From assembly GCA_900765525.1 (NCBI GenBank), contig CAAFRY010000121.1, forward strand, positions 1 through 38,895: a stretch of 38,895 bases of DNA, written 5' to 3'. The notes beneath the pieces were generated by a model, which had not been told where the DNA came from, made no database searches, and saw nothing but the letters and a program-made list of their open reading frames with translations. Source of the stretch: an uncultured Blautia sp. Its GTDB lineage: Bacteria > Bacillota > Clostridia > Lachnospirales > Lachnospiraceae. Made by a program: the position numbers and the translations under genes. This document shows, piece by piece, positions 26,207 through 34,498 of this stretch. How positions within the stretch are numbered: the first letter of the stretch is position 1; the number at the start of each line of letters is the position of its first letter.

Positions 26207-27240
26207 ATATAAAATCCCAAAGCCTGGAAGAATTAAAGGAAACCATGGCCATCCTTGGAGAAAAGGCCTTCCGGGCCAAACAGCTTTATGAATGGATGCA
26301 CAAAAAGCTGGCGGCAGATTACGGGGAAATGACCAACCTGTCCGGGGCTTTAAAAGATAAATTAAAAGCCGGATTTCCCCTGGTATCTCTGAAGGCGCTG
26401 GAAGTTCAGACTTCTAAGTTGGATGGGACCCAGAAATATCTTTTTGCCCTGGGAGACGGTAATGTGGTAGAAAGTGTGCTGATGAAATATAAGCATGGGA
26501 ACAGCGTATGTATATCTTCTCAGGTAGGCTGCAAAATGGGCTGCAGGTTTTGTGCCTCCACTATCGGAGGCTGGACCAGGAATCTGACACCCTCGGAAAT
26601 GCTGGACCAGGTATATAAAATTCAGAAGCTGTCCGGGGAGCGGGTGTCCAATGTAGTAGTCATGGGAACCGGAGAACCTTTGGACAACTATGAAAATCTC
26701 CTCCGCTTTGTCTATATGCTCACCGACGAGAATGGCCTTCATATCAGCCAGAGAAACATTACGGTATCTACCTGCGGCCTGGTGCCAAGAATTTATGAGT
26801 TGGCAGAGGAGGGGCTTCAGATAACACTGGCCATTTCTCTTCACGCCTCCACTCAAGAAAAAAGAGAAAAACTCATGCCCATTGCAAAGAAATATTCTAT
26901 AGAAGAAGTGCTGGAGGCATGCAGGAAATATTTTGAAAAAACAGGCAGAAGAATTACTTTTGAGTACAGTCTGGTGGGTGGAGAGAATGACAGTCAGGAG
27001 GACGCTTACCGCCTGGCCATGCTGCTTCAGGGGCTTTGCTGCCATGTAAATCTGATTCCCGTAAATCCCATAAAAGAGCGGAATTTCGTTCAGTCAGAGA
27101 AAAAAGTTATAGAGAAATTTCAAAATAAACTTGAAAAATACCAAATAAATGTTACTATTAGAAGAGAAATGGGCCGGGATATAGACGGGGCCTGTGGACA
27201 ATTACGAAAAAGTTATATTGATAAGAAAGAGGATTCCTAG
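26194..27240 (+). CDS. rlmN: Dual-specificity 23S rRNA/tRNA adenine-C2 methyltransferase RlmN
   Basis: A radical SAM enzyme that methylates A2503 of 23S rRNA and A37 of some tRNAs. The 348 residues carry the iron-sulfur cysteines C113, C117 and C120 (CKMGCRFC), the GTGEP motif (159-162 region) and C334 in DGACGQL, the cysteine that forms the protein-RNA adduct. The length is complete. AGAGGAAGAAAG inside the end of rsmB supplies the ribosome site. The next gene starts two bases after the stop. Confidence 0.97.
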   Translation: MEQLDIKSQSLEELKETMAILGEKAFRAKQLYEWMHKKLAADYGEMTNLSGALKDKLKAGFPLVSLKALEVQTSKLDGTQKYLFALGDGNVVESVLMKYKHGNSVCISSQVGCKMGCRFCASTIGGWTRNLTPSEMLDQVYKIQKLSGERVSNVVVMGTGEPLDNYENLLRFVYMLTDENGLHISQRNITVSTCGLVPRIYELAEEGLQITLAISLHASTQEKREKLMPIAKKYSIEEVLEACRKYFEKTGRRITFEYSLVGGENDSQEDAYRLAMLLQGLCCHVNLIPVNPIKERNFVQSEKKVIEKFQNKLEKYQINVTIRREMGRDIDGACGQLRKSYIDKKEDS

Positions 27241-27241
27241 G

Positions 27242-27985
27242 ATGAAATCATATTCTGTAACGGATGTGGGACAAAAACGTCAGGTGAATCAGGACTACAT
27301 ATTTTCGTCTGAGGAGCCGGTGGGAAATCTGCCGAATCTATTTGTGGTTGCAGACGGAATGGGCGGGCATAAGGCAGGCGATTTCGCCTCCAGCTTTGCA
27401 GTCCAGACTTTGCTGGCGGCAATCCGGGAGGATGAAAATCAAAATCCGATAAAGATAATCCGTCATGCCGTGGAGGAGGCTAACCGAAAGGTTTTAGAGG
27501 AAGCTAAGCTCCATGAGGAAATGGCTGGTATGGGAACCACTATGGTTCTTGTTACCATTATTGACGATTATGCCTATGTGGCAAATGTGGGAGACAGCAG
27601 ACTGTATTTGATAGAAGATAAGATTGTCCAGATAACAAAAGACCATTCCCTTGTGGAGGAGATGGTCAGAAGGGGTTTGATTACAAAGGAAGATGCCAAG
27701 CACCATCCGGACAAAAATATTATTACCCGGGTGATTGGAATCGGTCCTCAGGTGGATGTAGATTTCTTTGACATTCATCTCAAGGAAAGCAGCAGGCTTT
27801 TGCTGTGTTCCGACGGACTTTCCAATATGGTATCTGACGAGGAAATTTGGAGAATCGCCAATACAAGCAGAGATTTAAGAGAAATGGGCATGCGCCTGGT
27901 TTCTCTTGCCAATGAAAACGGAGGCAAAGATAATATAGCAGTGGTACTGGTACAGCCAGACACAAAAGAGGTGGAAGTATGTTAA
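27242..27985 (+). CDS. prpC: PP2C-type serine/threonine phosphatase (PrpC/Stp)
   Basis: This phosphatase reverses the action of the PASTA kinase encoded next. The 247 residues include the PP2C motifs in order: RQVNQD, VADGMGGHKAGD (metal-binding D38), GMGTTMV, NVGDSR, CSDGLSNMV and GGKDNIAVVLV. The ATG at 27242 is preferred over 27194 because AGAGG (27228-27232) lies nine bases before it and the N-terminus MKSYSVTDVGQ matches the family. It overlaps the kinase gene by seven bases, which suggests balanced synthesis of the pair. Confidence 0.96.
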   Translation: MKSYSVTDVGQKRQVNQDYIFSSEEPVGNLPNLFVVADGMGGHKAGDFASSFAVQTLLAAIREDENQNPIKIIRHAVEEANRKVLEEAKLHEEMAGMGTTMVLVTIIDDYAYVANVGDSRLYLIEDKIVQITKDHSLVEEMVRRGLITKEDAKHHPDKNIITRVIGIGPQVDVDFFDIHLKESSRLLLCSDGLSNMVSDEEIWRIANTSRDLREMGMRLVSLANENGGKDNIAVVLVQPDTKEVEVC

Positions 27986-30168
27986 ATGTGGGAGTTATAA
28001 TAGGAGAAAGATACGAGGTTGTAAGCCGGATAGGTTCCGGCGGTATGGCCGATGTATATAAAGCCAAAGACCACAAACTAAACCGGTTTGTGGCCATGAA
28101 GGTGCTGAAGCCGGAATTCAGCGCAGATACTAATTTTATCCGGAAATTCCAGAGAGAAGCCCAGGCAGCAGCAGGGCTGGCCCACCCCAACGTGGTAAAT
28201 GTGTTTGACGTAGGGGAGGACAAGGGTGTTAATTATATTGTCATGGAGCTGGTAGAGGGAATTACCCTGAAAGAGTATATTTCCAAAAAAGGCAGACTTA
28301 CAGTAAAGGAAGCCACCAGTATTGCTATCCAGGTTTCCATGGGTCTGGAAGCTGCACATAACAGAAATATTGTACACAGGGATATTAAGCCCCAAAATAT
28401 TATCATATCAACAGACGGTAAGGTAAAGGTGACAGACTTCGGTATTGCCAGGGTAGCTTCCTCCAATACCATCAGCACCAATGCTATGGGTTCCGTACAT
28501 TACAGCTCTCCGGAGCAGGTGCGGGGAGGATACAGCGATTTTAAGAGTGACATTTATTCCCTTGGTATTACCATGTACGAGATGGTTACCGGCCGGGTAC
28601 CTTTTGACGGAGATACAACGGTAGCCATTGCTATCAAGCATCTTCAGGATGAAATGGTGCCTCCTTCCCAGTATGTGCAGGAGCTTCCCCACAGCCTGGA
28701 GGAGATTATCTTAAAATGTACCCAGAAGAGTCCCGACAGGAGATACAGTACCCTGGCGGAGCTGATAAATGATTTGAAACATTCCCTTATTGACCCTAAC
28801 GGGAATTTTGTAAATCTTTCCCCTCTCAGCAATCATGCCCAGACTATCATGATTAGCCCGGAGGAAATGAAAGAAATCCAGAACAGGGCTTACCAGCAGT
28901 CGTCAGGATATGATGACGATGAGGATGATGAGGACGATGATTATGAGGAGCGTTCCTCCAGATACCACCGCAGAGACGAAGACGACGAGGATGATGAGGA
29001 CGAGGATGACGACGATGAGAGAGGCGGTATCAACACTAAGGTGGAGAAAGTCCTGACTATCGGCGGTTTGATTATCGGTGCTATTATTATCTGCATTTTG
29101 ATTTATGTTGTGGCTTCTGCCGCAGGAATTTTGGATTTCGGCGGAGGACAGAAGAAGGACAATAATACACAGCAGGAAGAGAGCATAGATGAGGTTTCTG
29201 ATAAGGTAGAGGTTCCGGATTTATCCGGAAAGACGGAGGAAGAGGCACAGGAGCTGGTAAAAGAGCAGAGCCTTGGCATGCAGAAGGCCGGGGAGGAAGC
29301 CTCTGAAACCATAGCAGAAGGACTTATCTGCCGTCAGGACCCGGTTGCGGGAACAGAAGTGGATAAGAATACTCAGGTTACCTATTATATCAGTACCGGA
29401 AAGGCCGCTGAAGAAAAAGTGACCATTCCCACAGGACTTATTGGAAAAACTTTAAGCGAGGTTCAGTCTCAGCTTCAGGCTCTTGGACTGAACCCAAAGA
29501 TTGAGCAGCAGAAAAGCTCCGATGTAGCAGTGGGAAATGTAATTTCCCTGAATCCTGGGGAAGGGACCAGTGTGGCGAAAAATACAGAGGTTACCATAAC
29601 CGTAAGCGTAGGAGAGGGAGATACCTATGAAACAATACCAAATGTAAAGGGTATGCCGGAAGACCAGGCTGTTTCAGCAGTTAAAGCAGTGAACCTGATT
29701 CCTAATGTAGAATACGGAGACAGCGATAGCGCAGGAGTGAATTATGGTGATGTGTATGAAATCAGCCCCCAGGCCGGCAAGAAGGTAGAACAGGGAACTA
29801 TCATTACTTTGAAGGTCCGCAAGGAGCAGACGGAAACCACTGAGAATAACGGTCAGGAAACAGAGAGCAACACTCAGACCGGAAGCGACCAGAGCGGCCA
29901 GAAGGATTTGAAAATAGAGCAGCCCAGCAATTATGACGGGCAGCAGCTAGTACGCATAAGGCTGGTTTCCGGAGCAGACAGCGCCAATGCAGGTGCAGAT
30001 GACGGTACTGTGCTTCTTCAGGACCAGGTAGTAACCTTTACAGAAGATACAAATGGAAAGATGGTTTATAACCTGGGCAAGGTGGAATATAATTCCGGGG
30101 ATGTGCTTTATTTTGATGTACAGGACAGCAGTGGAGATTACAGCGCTATCTGGAGCTATAACCTGTAG
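27979..30168 (+). CDS. prkC: Serine/threonine protein kinase with PASTA domains (PrkC/StkP)
   Basis: A membrane kinase that senses cell-wall fragments or lipid II and regulates growth, division and spore exit. The kinase domain (about 10-270) has the glycine loop GSGGMADVY, K41, HRD with D135 and DFG at 153-155. Next is an unusual linker, residues 311-348, almost all Asp and Glu with a central basic patch. One TM helix follows (about 358-380), then three PASTA repeats (about 410-472, 480-545 and 551-614), a Ser/Thr/Gln-rich stretch and a final domain of about 85 residues without PASTA similarity. It has 729 residues. It ends the murE-priA transcript: a terminator follows at 30235. Confidence 0.96.
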   Translation: MLNVGVIIGERYEVVSRIGSGGMADVYKAKDHKLNRFVAMKVLKPEFSADTNFIRKFQREAQAAAGLAHPNVVNVFDVGEDKGVNYIVMELVEGITLKEYISKKGRLTVKEATSIAIQVSMGLEAAHNRNIVHRDIKPQNIIISTDGKVKVTDFGIARVASSNTISTNAMGSVHYSSPEQVRGGYSDFKSDIYSLGITMYEMVTGRVPFDGDTTVAIAIKHLQDEMVPPSQYVQELPHSLEEIILKCTQKSPDRRYSTLAELINDLKHSLIDPNGNFVNLSPLSNHAQTIMISPEEMKEIQNRAYQQSSGYDDDEDDEDDDYEERSSRYHRRDEDDEDDEDEDDDDERGGINTKVEKVLTIGGLIIGAIIICILIYVVASAAGILDFGGGQKKDNNTQQEESIDEVSDKVEVPDLSGKTEEEAQELVKEQSLGMQKAGEEASETIAEGLICRQDPVAGTEVDKNTQVTYYISTGKAAEEKVTIPTGLIGKTLSEVQSQLQALGLNPKIEQQKSSDVAVGNVISLNPGEGTSVAKNTEVTITVSVGEGDTYETIPNVKGMPEDQAVSAVKAVNLIPNVEYGDSDSAGVNYGDVYEISPQAGKKVEQGTIITLKVRKEQTETTENNGQETESNTQTGSDQSGQKDLKIEQPSNYDGQQLVRIRLVSGADSANAGADDGTVLLQDQVVTFTEDTNGKMVYNLGKVEYNSGDVLYFDVQDSSGDYSAIWSYNL

Positions 30169-30234
30169 AATCCGCAGGAAAACCAGTTTTCAGTACAAAA
30201 AAGCAACAGAAAAACGGAAGCAATAGCATGGCTT

Positions 30235-30280
30235 AGGCCTTGCGGGAGATATAGGAAACTCCTGCAGGGCCTTTACTTTT
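30235..30280 (+). terminator. Rho-independent terminator after prkC
   Basis: A 14-bp stem with two G-U pairs (30235-30248 with 30259-30272), a ten-base loop, then TTACTTTT. It separates the murE-to-prkC genes from the rsgA promoter just downstream. Confidence 0.8.
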
Positions 30281-30282
30281 GG

Positions 30283-30311
30283 TTGCCTTTGGAAAAAAAA
30301 CAGTATATAAT
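30283..30311 (+). promoter_or_regulatory. Promoter of rsgA-rpe-thiN
   Basis: TTGCCT (30283-30288) and a perfect TATAAT (30306-30311) are 17 bases apart, directly after the terminator. Transcription would start near 30318, giving a leader of about 155 bases before rsgA. This is one of the best sigma-A promoters in the window. Confidence 0.8.
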
Positions 30312-30317
30312 GGATAC

Positions 30318-30474
30318 AGCGTAAAACCCGGGGCCTTTGGGCCCAAAGGTAATTAAAAAATTGCTGCAGATAATGGAATGGCAAATTTGCAGCATTGTAC
30401 AGCAGCGCCCAATGCTTGTTCAATAGTTCTGATTGGCTGGCTGCTGACAGGAAAAAAACTTACAGGTAGGTATC
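30318..30474 (+). promoter_or_regulatory. Structured rsgA leader with three hairpins
   Basis: Three dyads follow one another: the 16-base palindrome CCTTTGGGCCCAAAGG (30334-30349); a ten-pair stem, TGCTGCAGAT with ATTTGCAGCA (30362-30394, one G-U pair); and CAGCAGC/GCTGCTG with an inner CCAAT/ATTGG (30400-30446). No known riboswitch was recognised. None is followed by a T-run, so termination is unlikely. It may be a cis-acting leader or a small RNA. With the terminator and promoter upstream, this accounts for the 306-base gap between prkC and rsgA. Confidence 0.55.
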
Positions 30475-31353
30475 ATGCAGGGAAGAATCATAAAAGGAAT
30501 AGCCGGATTTTACTATGTGTCCGTGGAGGAAAACGGAATCTATGAGTGCAGGGCCAAGGGGATTTTCAGAAAGGAAAAGCTGAAGCCTCTGGTAGGAGAT
30601 TATGTGGAGATAGAGGTTTTGGATGAAGAGAATAAGGTGGGAAATCTTATAAAAGTGCTTCCAAGAAAGAATGTACTGATTCGTCCTACAGTAGCAAACA
30701 TTGACCAGGCTTTGGTGATATTTGCGCTGCGGGAGCCAAATCCCAATTTTATGCTGTTAGACCGTTTTCTGGTGTCCATGGAAAAGCAGGGGATTCCGGC
30801 TTTTATCTGTATCAACAAGCTGGATTTAGCCGGGGAAGAAGAGCAGAAGGAAATAGAGAAAATATACAGCTTCTGTGGCTATCCGGTTATTTTTACCAGT
30901 GCTATACAGGAAAGGGGACTAGAGTCTCTAAACGAGATATTGAAGGGCAAGACCACGGCTGTGGCAGGTCCTTCCGGGGCGGGAAAGTCTTCTCTTACCA
31001 ATCTTCTTTCTCCCCATATTCAGATGGAAACCGGAGAAATCAGCAAGAAATTGGGGAGAGGGCGGCACACCACCAGGCACAGCCAGCTTATTGAACTGGA
31101 GAAGGATACTTATCTTATGGATACGCCCGGATTTACCTCCTTTTATGTAGAGGATATGGACAAGGAGGAACTGCGCCACTGTTTTCCGGAGTTTGTTCCC
31201 TATGAGGGGACCTGCCGGTTTCAGGGCTGCACCCACACCCATGAACCCGGATGTCAGGTGAAAGAGGCCTTGGCGCAGGGGAAGATAAGCCCCCAAAGGT
31301 ATGAGAGTTATAAAGAAATGTACAGGGAACTGGAAGAGAAAAGGAGATATTAA
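30475..31353 (+). CDS. rsgA: Ribosome small-subunit-dependent GTPase A
   Basis: RsgA helps mature the 30S subunit and hydrolyses GTP when bound to it. The 292 residues show an N-terminal OB fold and a circularly permuted GTPase: NKLD (114-117) comes before the P-loop GPSGAGKS (165-172), RHTT (197-200) and DTPG (216-219). The C-terminal zinc site is C247, C252, H254 and C260. AGGTAGG lies before the ATG. The gene follows its own promoter and a long structured leader. Together with rpe and thiN it forms a conserved Firmicute trio next to prpC-prkC. Confidence 0.96.
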   Translation: MQGRIIKGIAGFYYVSVEENGIYECRAKGIFRKEKLKPLVGDYVEIEVLDEENKVGNLIKVLPRKNVLIRPTVANIDQALVIFALREPNPNFMLLDRFLVSMEKQGIPAFICINKLDLAGEEEQKEIEKIYSFCGYPVIFTSAIQERGLESLNEILKGKTTAVAGPSGAGKSSLTNLLSPHIQMETGEISKKLGRGRHTTRHSQLIELEKDTYLMDTPGFTSFYVEDMDKEELRHCFPEFVPYEGTCRFQGCTHTHEPGCQVKEALAQGKISPQRYESYKEMYRELEEKRRY

Positions 31354-31356
31354 GGA

Positions 31357-32010
31357 ATGGAATATCAATTAGCACCCTCTATTTTGGCAGCGGATTTCTC
31401 CCGGCTGGGAGAGCAGGTGCGCCAGGTAGAACAGGCTGGAGTAAAATGGCTGCACATTGACATTATGGACGGACAGTTTGTCCCTACCATTTCCATGGGA
31501 GTTCCTGTGGTAGCGTCCCTCAGGAAGGTTTCCTCCTTGTTTTTTGACGTACACATTATGGCTCAGGAGCCGGCTCATCTGGTAAAGGAGTTTGCCCAGG
31601 CAGGAGCAAATATGATTACGGTTCATGCAGAGGCCTGTGTTCATCTGGACAGAACCCTGCGGCTGATTCGGGAACAGGGCTGTCAGGCGGGAATCGCTTT
31701 GAATCCGGCCACTCCGGTGGAAACCTTGGAACATGTGTTGGAGCTGGCGGATATGGTCCTGATTATGACAGTGAATCCCGGCTTTGGAGGCCAGAAATAT
31801 ATTTCCTACTGTACGGAGAAAATCCGCAGACTTAGAAGGCTTGCCGCAGAGAAAAACCCCGGACTGCACATAGAGGTAGACGGAGGTATCAACCGGACCA
31901 CTATCCATGAGGTGCTGGAGGCCGGGGCAAATATTATCGTGGCAGGTTCTGCTGTATTTAACGGAGATATAGAGGCCAATGCCAGAGAACTGAAAGGAAT
32001 TATGGAGTAG
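31357..32010 (+). CDS. rpe: Ribulose-phosphate 3-epimerase
   Basis: This pentose phosphate enzyme interconverts ribulose 5-phosphate and xylulose 5-phosphate. The 217-residue barrel has H33-x-D35, H66 and D175, where D35 and D175 are the acid-base pair, and the phosphate-binding loops NPGFGGQ (140-146) and VAGSAVF. The length is standard. It starts three bases after rsgA and ends one base before thiN, so the three genes are one transcript. Confidence 0.97.
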   Translation: MEYQLAPSILAADFSRLGEQVRQVEQAGVKWLHIDIMDGQFVPTISMGVPVVASLRKVSSLFFDVHIMAQEPAHLVKEFAQAGANMITVHAEACVHLDRTLRLIREQGCQAGIALNPATPVETLEHVLELADMVLIMTVNPGFGGQKYISYCTEKIRRLRRLAAEKNPGLHIEVDGGINRTTIHEVLEAGANIIVAGSAVFNGDIEANARELKGIME

Positions 32011-32011
32011 G

Positions 32012-32662
32012 ATGGATACCATATTGGTGTGTGGAGGCCCCATTGATGAAAATTTTGCCAGAAAGGCTTTTGAGAGAATAAAGCCGGATTGCATCATTGG
32101 GATTGACAGAGGTTTAGAGTTTTGCAGGAGAAACCAGATATATCCCAATTATATTTTGGGAGACTTTGACAGTATTATTCCTGAAACATTAGAGTATTAT
32201 GAGAATCAGAACCAGATTCCCGTAAAAAGATATAAGCCGGAGAAAGACGCTTCGGATACCAGAATCGGTTTGGAACTGGCATTGGAGCTGAATAGTGACC
32301 GGATTTTTCTTCTGGGAGCTACGGGAGGAAGATTGGACCATTATATGGCTAATCTTCAGTCCTTGCAGGTTCCCCTGGAGAAAGGAGCCCAGGCTTGGAT
32401 TTTAGATGAACAAAATGTGATTACCGTACTGGATAAAGGTATGGAAATTCCCAGGGAAAAGCTGCCGGGTACTTATATTTCTTTCTTTTCTTTAGGAGAT
32501 AAGGTGGAAGGTCTGAACCTGGAGGGCTTTAAATATCCTTTGGAGAACTATACCATGTACAACTGGGACGGCATTGGTGTTAGCAACGAAATAGAGGAGA
32601 AAACTGCCCGGGTTACATTTCGAAGCGGACGGCTGTTGATGATTATGTCCCGGGACAAATAA
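32012..32662 (+). CDS. thiN: Thiamine pyrophosphokinase
   Basis: This enzyme converts thiamine and ATP to thiamine diphosphate. The 216 residues carry the family motifs GDFDS near residues 50-54, KDASDTRIGLELAL and GATGGRLDHYMANL, which bind ATP, metal and thiamine. GGAG at the end of rpe serves as ribosome site, and the start is one base after that stop. No TPP riboswitch is seen near it. Its end overlaps a probable promoter for ychF. Confidence 0.95.
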   Translation: MDTILVCGGPIDENFARKAFERIKPDCIIGIDRGLEFCRRNQIYPNYILGDFDSIIPETLEYYENQNQIPVKRYKPEKDASDTRIGLELALELNSDRIFLLGATGGRLDHYMANLQSLQVPLEKGAQAWILDEQNVITVLDKGMEIPREKLPGTYISFFSLGDKVEGLNLEGFKYPLENYTMYNWDGIGVSNEIEEKTARVTFRSGRLLMIMSRDK

Positions 32663-32680
32663 ATAGAATAGTGCTATACT
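32652..32680 (+). promoter_or_regulatory. Probable promoter for ychF
   Basis: GGGACA (32652-32657), 17 bases, then an extended -10, TGCTATACT (TATACT at 32675-32680). It overlaps the last codons of thiN and leaves a leader of about 180 bases. Confidence 0.45.
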
Positions 32681-32819
32681 CTATAGTTGCGGTAGACTGT
32701 TTTTTGATATAGAAAATACGGCGTCGGCCTGTAAATAACATAGAAACATAACATGGGAAAGGCGTTTACCCCTTTGTATACGGAAGGGAGAAACGGCGCA
32801 GATAAAATTTAGAGAAAGG

Positions 32820-32848
32820 CAGAAAGCCAGTAAAATCAAGGCTTTCTG
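32820..32848 (+). promoter_or_regulatory. Hairpin in the ychF leader
   Basis: CAGAAAGCC (32820-32828) and GGCTTTCTG (32840-32848) are exact inverted copies around 11 A/T-rich bases. It ends 17 bases before the ychF ATG and just before the weak ribosome site (GGATAGG), so it could affect translation. No T-run follows, so it is not a terminator. Confidence 0.5.
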
Positions 32849-32865
32849 GATAGGTAAAGCATAAA

Positions 32866-33963
32866 ATGAAATTAGGAATCGTTGGACTGCCTAATGTAGG
32901 CAAAAGTACATTGTTTAATTCTCTGACAAAGGCAGGAGCAGAGTCTGCCAATTATCCTTTCTGTACCATTGACCCTAACGTGGGAATCGTGGCGGTACCG
33001 GATGAAAGACTGAAGCTTTTAGGGGATTTTTATCAATCTAAAAAAGTTACTCCGGCGGTAATTGAGTTTGTGGACATTGCAGGATTGGTAAAGGGTGCCT
33101 CTAAGGGAGAGGGATTGGGAAACCAGTTTTTAGCCAATATCCGTGAGGTGGATGCCATTGTACATGTGGTAAGATGTTTTGAGGATGAAAATGTAGTCCA
33201 CGTGGACGGCTCCATTGACCCTATGAGAGATATAGAAACCATCAATCTGGAACTTATCTTTTCTGATTTAGAAATTCTGGAGCGCCGTATCGCTAAGACT
33301 GCAAAAACAGCCAGAATGGACAAGGAGGCAGGAAAGGAGCTGGAATTCTTAAATAAAATTAAAAAGCATCTGGAAGATGGACGCCCTGCTTCCACTTTAG
33401 AACTGGAGGACGAGGACCAGGAAGCTTTTATGAAGGAATACAACCTGCTGACCTATAAACCGGTTATTTATGCGGCTAATGTGGCAGAGGAGGATTTGGC
33501 AGATGACGCTCAGTCCAATCCACATGTGCAGAAGGTGAGAGAGTATGCGGCCCAGACGAACAGCGAGGTTTTCGCTCTCTGTGCAGAGATTGAACAGGAA
33601 ATTTCTGAGCTGGAAGAGGACGAGAAAAAAGAATTTTTGGAGGATTTGGGAATCAAACAATCTGGTTTAGAGAAGCTGATTATAGCCAGTTACCGTCTGC
33701 TGGGGCTTTTAAGTTTCTTGACTTCAGGGGAGGATGAGACCAGAGCCTGGACTATTAAGGTAGGGACTAAGGCACCTCAGGCTGCAGGAAAGATTCATTC
33801 GGATTTTGAGCGTGGCTTTATTAAAGCTGAAGTGGTGAATTACCAGGATTTATTGGACTGCGGCTCCTATGCAGGTGCCCGGGAAAAAGGTCTGGTGCGT
33901 ATGGAAGGTAAAGATTATGTGGTTCAGGACGGAGATGTGATTCTCTTCCGCTTTAATGTATAA
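32866..33963 (+). CDS. ychF: Redox-regulated ATPase/GTPase YchF
   Basis: An Obg-family P-loop protein that binds ATP rather than GTP and associates with ribosomes. The 365 residues match the family. The P-loop is GLPNVGKST at residues 6-14, the DxxG switch is DIAG, and the usual NKxD motif is replaced by the NVAEED stretch, as expected for YchF. A helical insert (about 125-200) and a C-terminal TGS domain (about 280-365) follow. The leader has a hairpin just before a weak ribosome site. A small 5-bp hairpin with TTTT at 34003-34028 may weakly end the transcript. Confidence 0.96.
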   Translation: MKLGIVGLPNVGKSTLFNSLTKAGAESANYPFCTIDPNVGIVAVPDERLKLLGDFYQSKKVTPAVIEFVDIAGLVKGASKGEGLGNQFLANIREVDAIVHVVRCFEDENVVHVDGSIDPMRDIETINLELIFSDLEILERRIAKTAKTARMDKEAGKELEFLNKIKKHLEDGRPASTLELEDEDQEAFMKEYNLLTYKPVIYAANVAEEDLADDAQSNPHVQKVREYAAQTNSEVFALCAEIEQEISELEEDEKKEFLEDLGIKQSGLEKLIIASYRLLGLLSFLTSGEDETRAWTIKVGTKAPQAAGKIHSDFERGFIKAEVVNYQDLLDCGSYAGAREKGLVRMEGKDYVVQDGDVILFRFNV

Positions 33964-34070
33964 AAAAGAGAAAAAGAAAAATCCTAATAAGGTATGATTT
34001 AACTGCGGCCTGTACGAGCGCAGCTTTTGTCACGAAGGAATAAGCAGTAGGAACACTGATGGAATGAGAA

Positions 34071-34122
34071 AGGAACCTGGTAGGTCTCCTCTTAGATTAG
34101 GAAGCTGTGGACCAGCCTTTCT
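34071..34122 (+). promoter_or_regulatory. Two hairpins in the leader of the Spo0E-like gene
   Basis: AGGAACCT pairs with AGGT-C-TCCT (34071-34090, one bulged base, GGT loop). AGGAAGCTG pairs with CAG-C-CTTTCT (34099-34122, one bulge, five-base loop). CTCCT at 34086-34090 could instead pair with the AGGAG ribosome site at 34137-34141. No known RNA family was recognised. Confidence 0.45.
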
Positions 34123-34147
34123 CCATAAGAAACGGCAGGAGTATAGG

Positions 34148-34348
34148 ATGACGCAGGCAGAGTTAAAGAGGAAAATAGAAAGTACCAGAGAAGCGCTGGA
34201 TGCAGCCATAGCCCAGAAGCAGGCGTGGCAGACTGTTCTTGACATCAGCAGATTGCTGGATTGTCTGATTGAGGAGTATTTAAAAGGCAGTCTTCGGAAA
34301 GAGGAGGATAGAAATCCTTGTCTTACAACAAGAAGCAAAATGCATTAA
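34148..34348 (+). CDS. Spo0E-like aspartyl-phosphate phosphatase
   Basis: A 66-residue helical protein. The family's helix-turn-helix hairpin is visible as ELKRKIESTREALD followed by S-R-L-L-D-x-LIEEY, which matches the Spo0E signature S-x-x-LD-x-LI-x-x-Y/F. Such proteins dephosphorylate Spo0A~P and delay sporulation. The ATG at 34148 has AGGAG (34137-34141) six bases upstream; a longer frame from 34064 would run through the structured leader and adds nothing conserved. It lies alone between ychF and mraZ with a strong terminator after it. It suggests a spore former. Confidence 0.75.
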   Translation: MTQAELKRKIESTREALDAAIAQKQAWQTVLDISRLLDCLIEEYLKGSLRKEEDRNPCLTTRSKMH

Positions 34349-34373
34349 AAGACAGGACCGCAGGAGTTTAAGG

Positions 34374-34434
34374 AAAGAGAGCAATGCTTGGAAAACCGGG
34401 TTTATCAGGCATCAGCTCTCTTTTTCCTTTTTTT
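34374..34434 (+). terminator. Rho-independent terminator before mraZ
   Basis: AAAGAGAGC (34374-34382) pairs with GCTCTCTTT (34415-34423), with an inner ATGC/GCAT pair, followed by TTCC and a run of seven T. It closes the ychF/Spo0E-like unit. Confidence 0.85.
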
Positions 34435-34461
34435 GGATTTCCTAAAAAACAAATGTTCCTC

Positions 34462-34490
34462 TTGCGTTTTGCACTATCTTGGTATAGAAT
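34462..34490 (+). promoter_or_regulatory. Promoter of the mraZ division operon
   Basis: TTGCGT (34462-34467) and TAGAAT (34485-34490) are 17 bases apart. Transcription would start near 34497, exactly where the MraZ-type boxes begin. Confidence 0.6.
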
Positions 34491-34498
34491 GGGCATAT

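Noticed and set aside
30334..30349. The palindrome in the rsgA leader as a terminator
   Set aside because: No T-run follows on either strand in the right place, and it lies just after a strong promoter.
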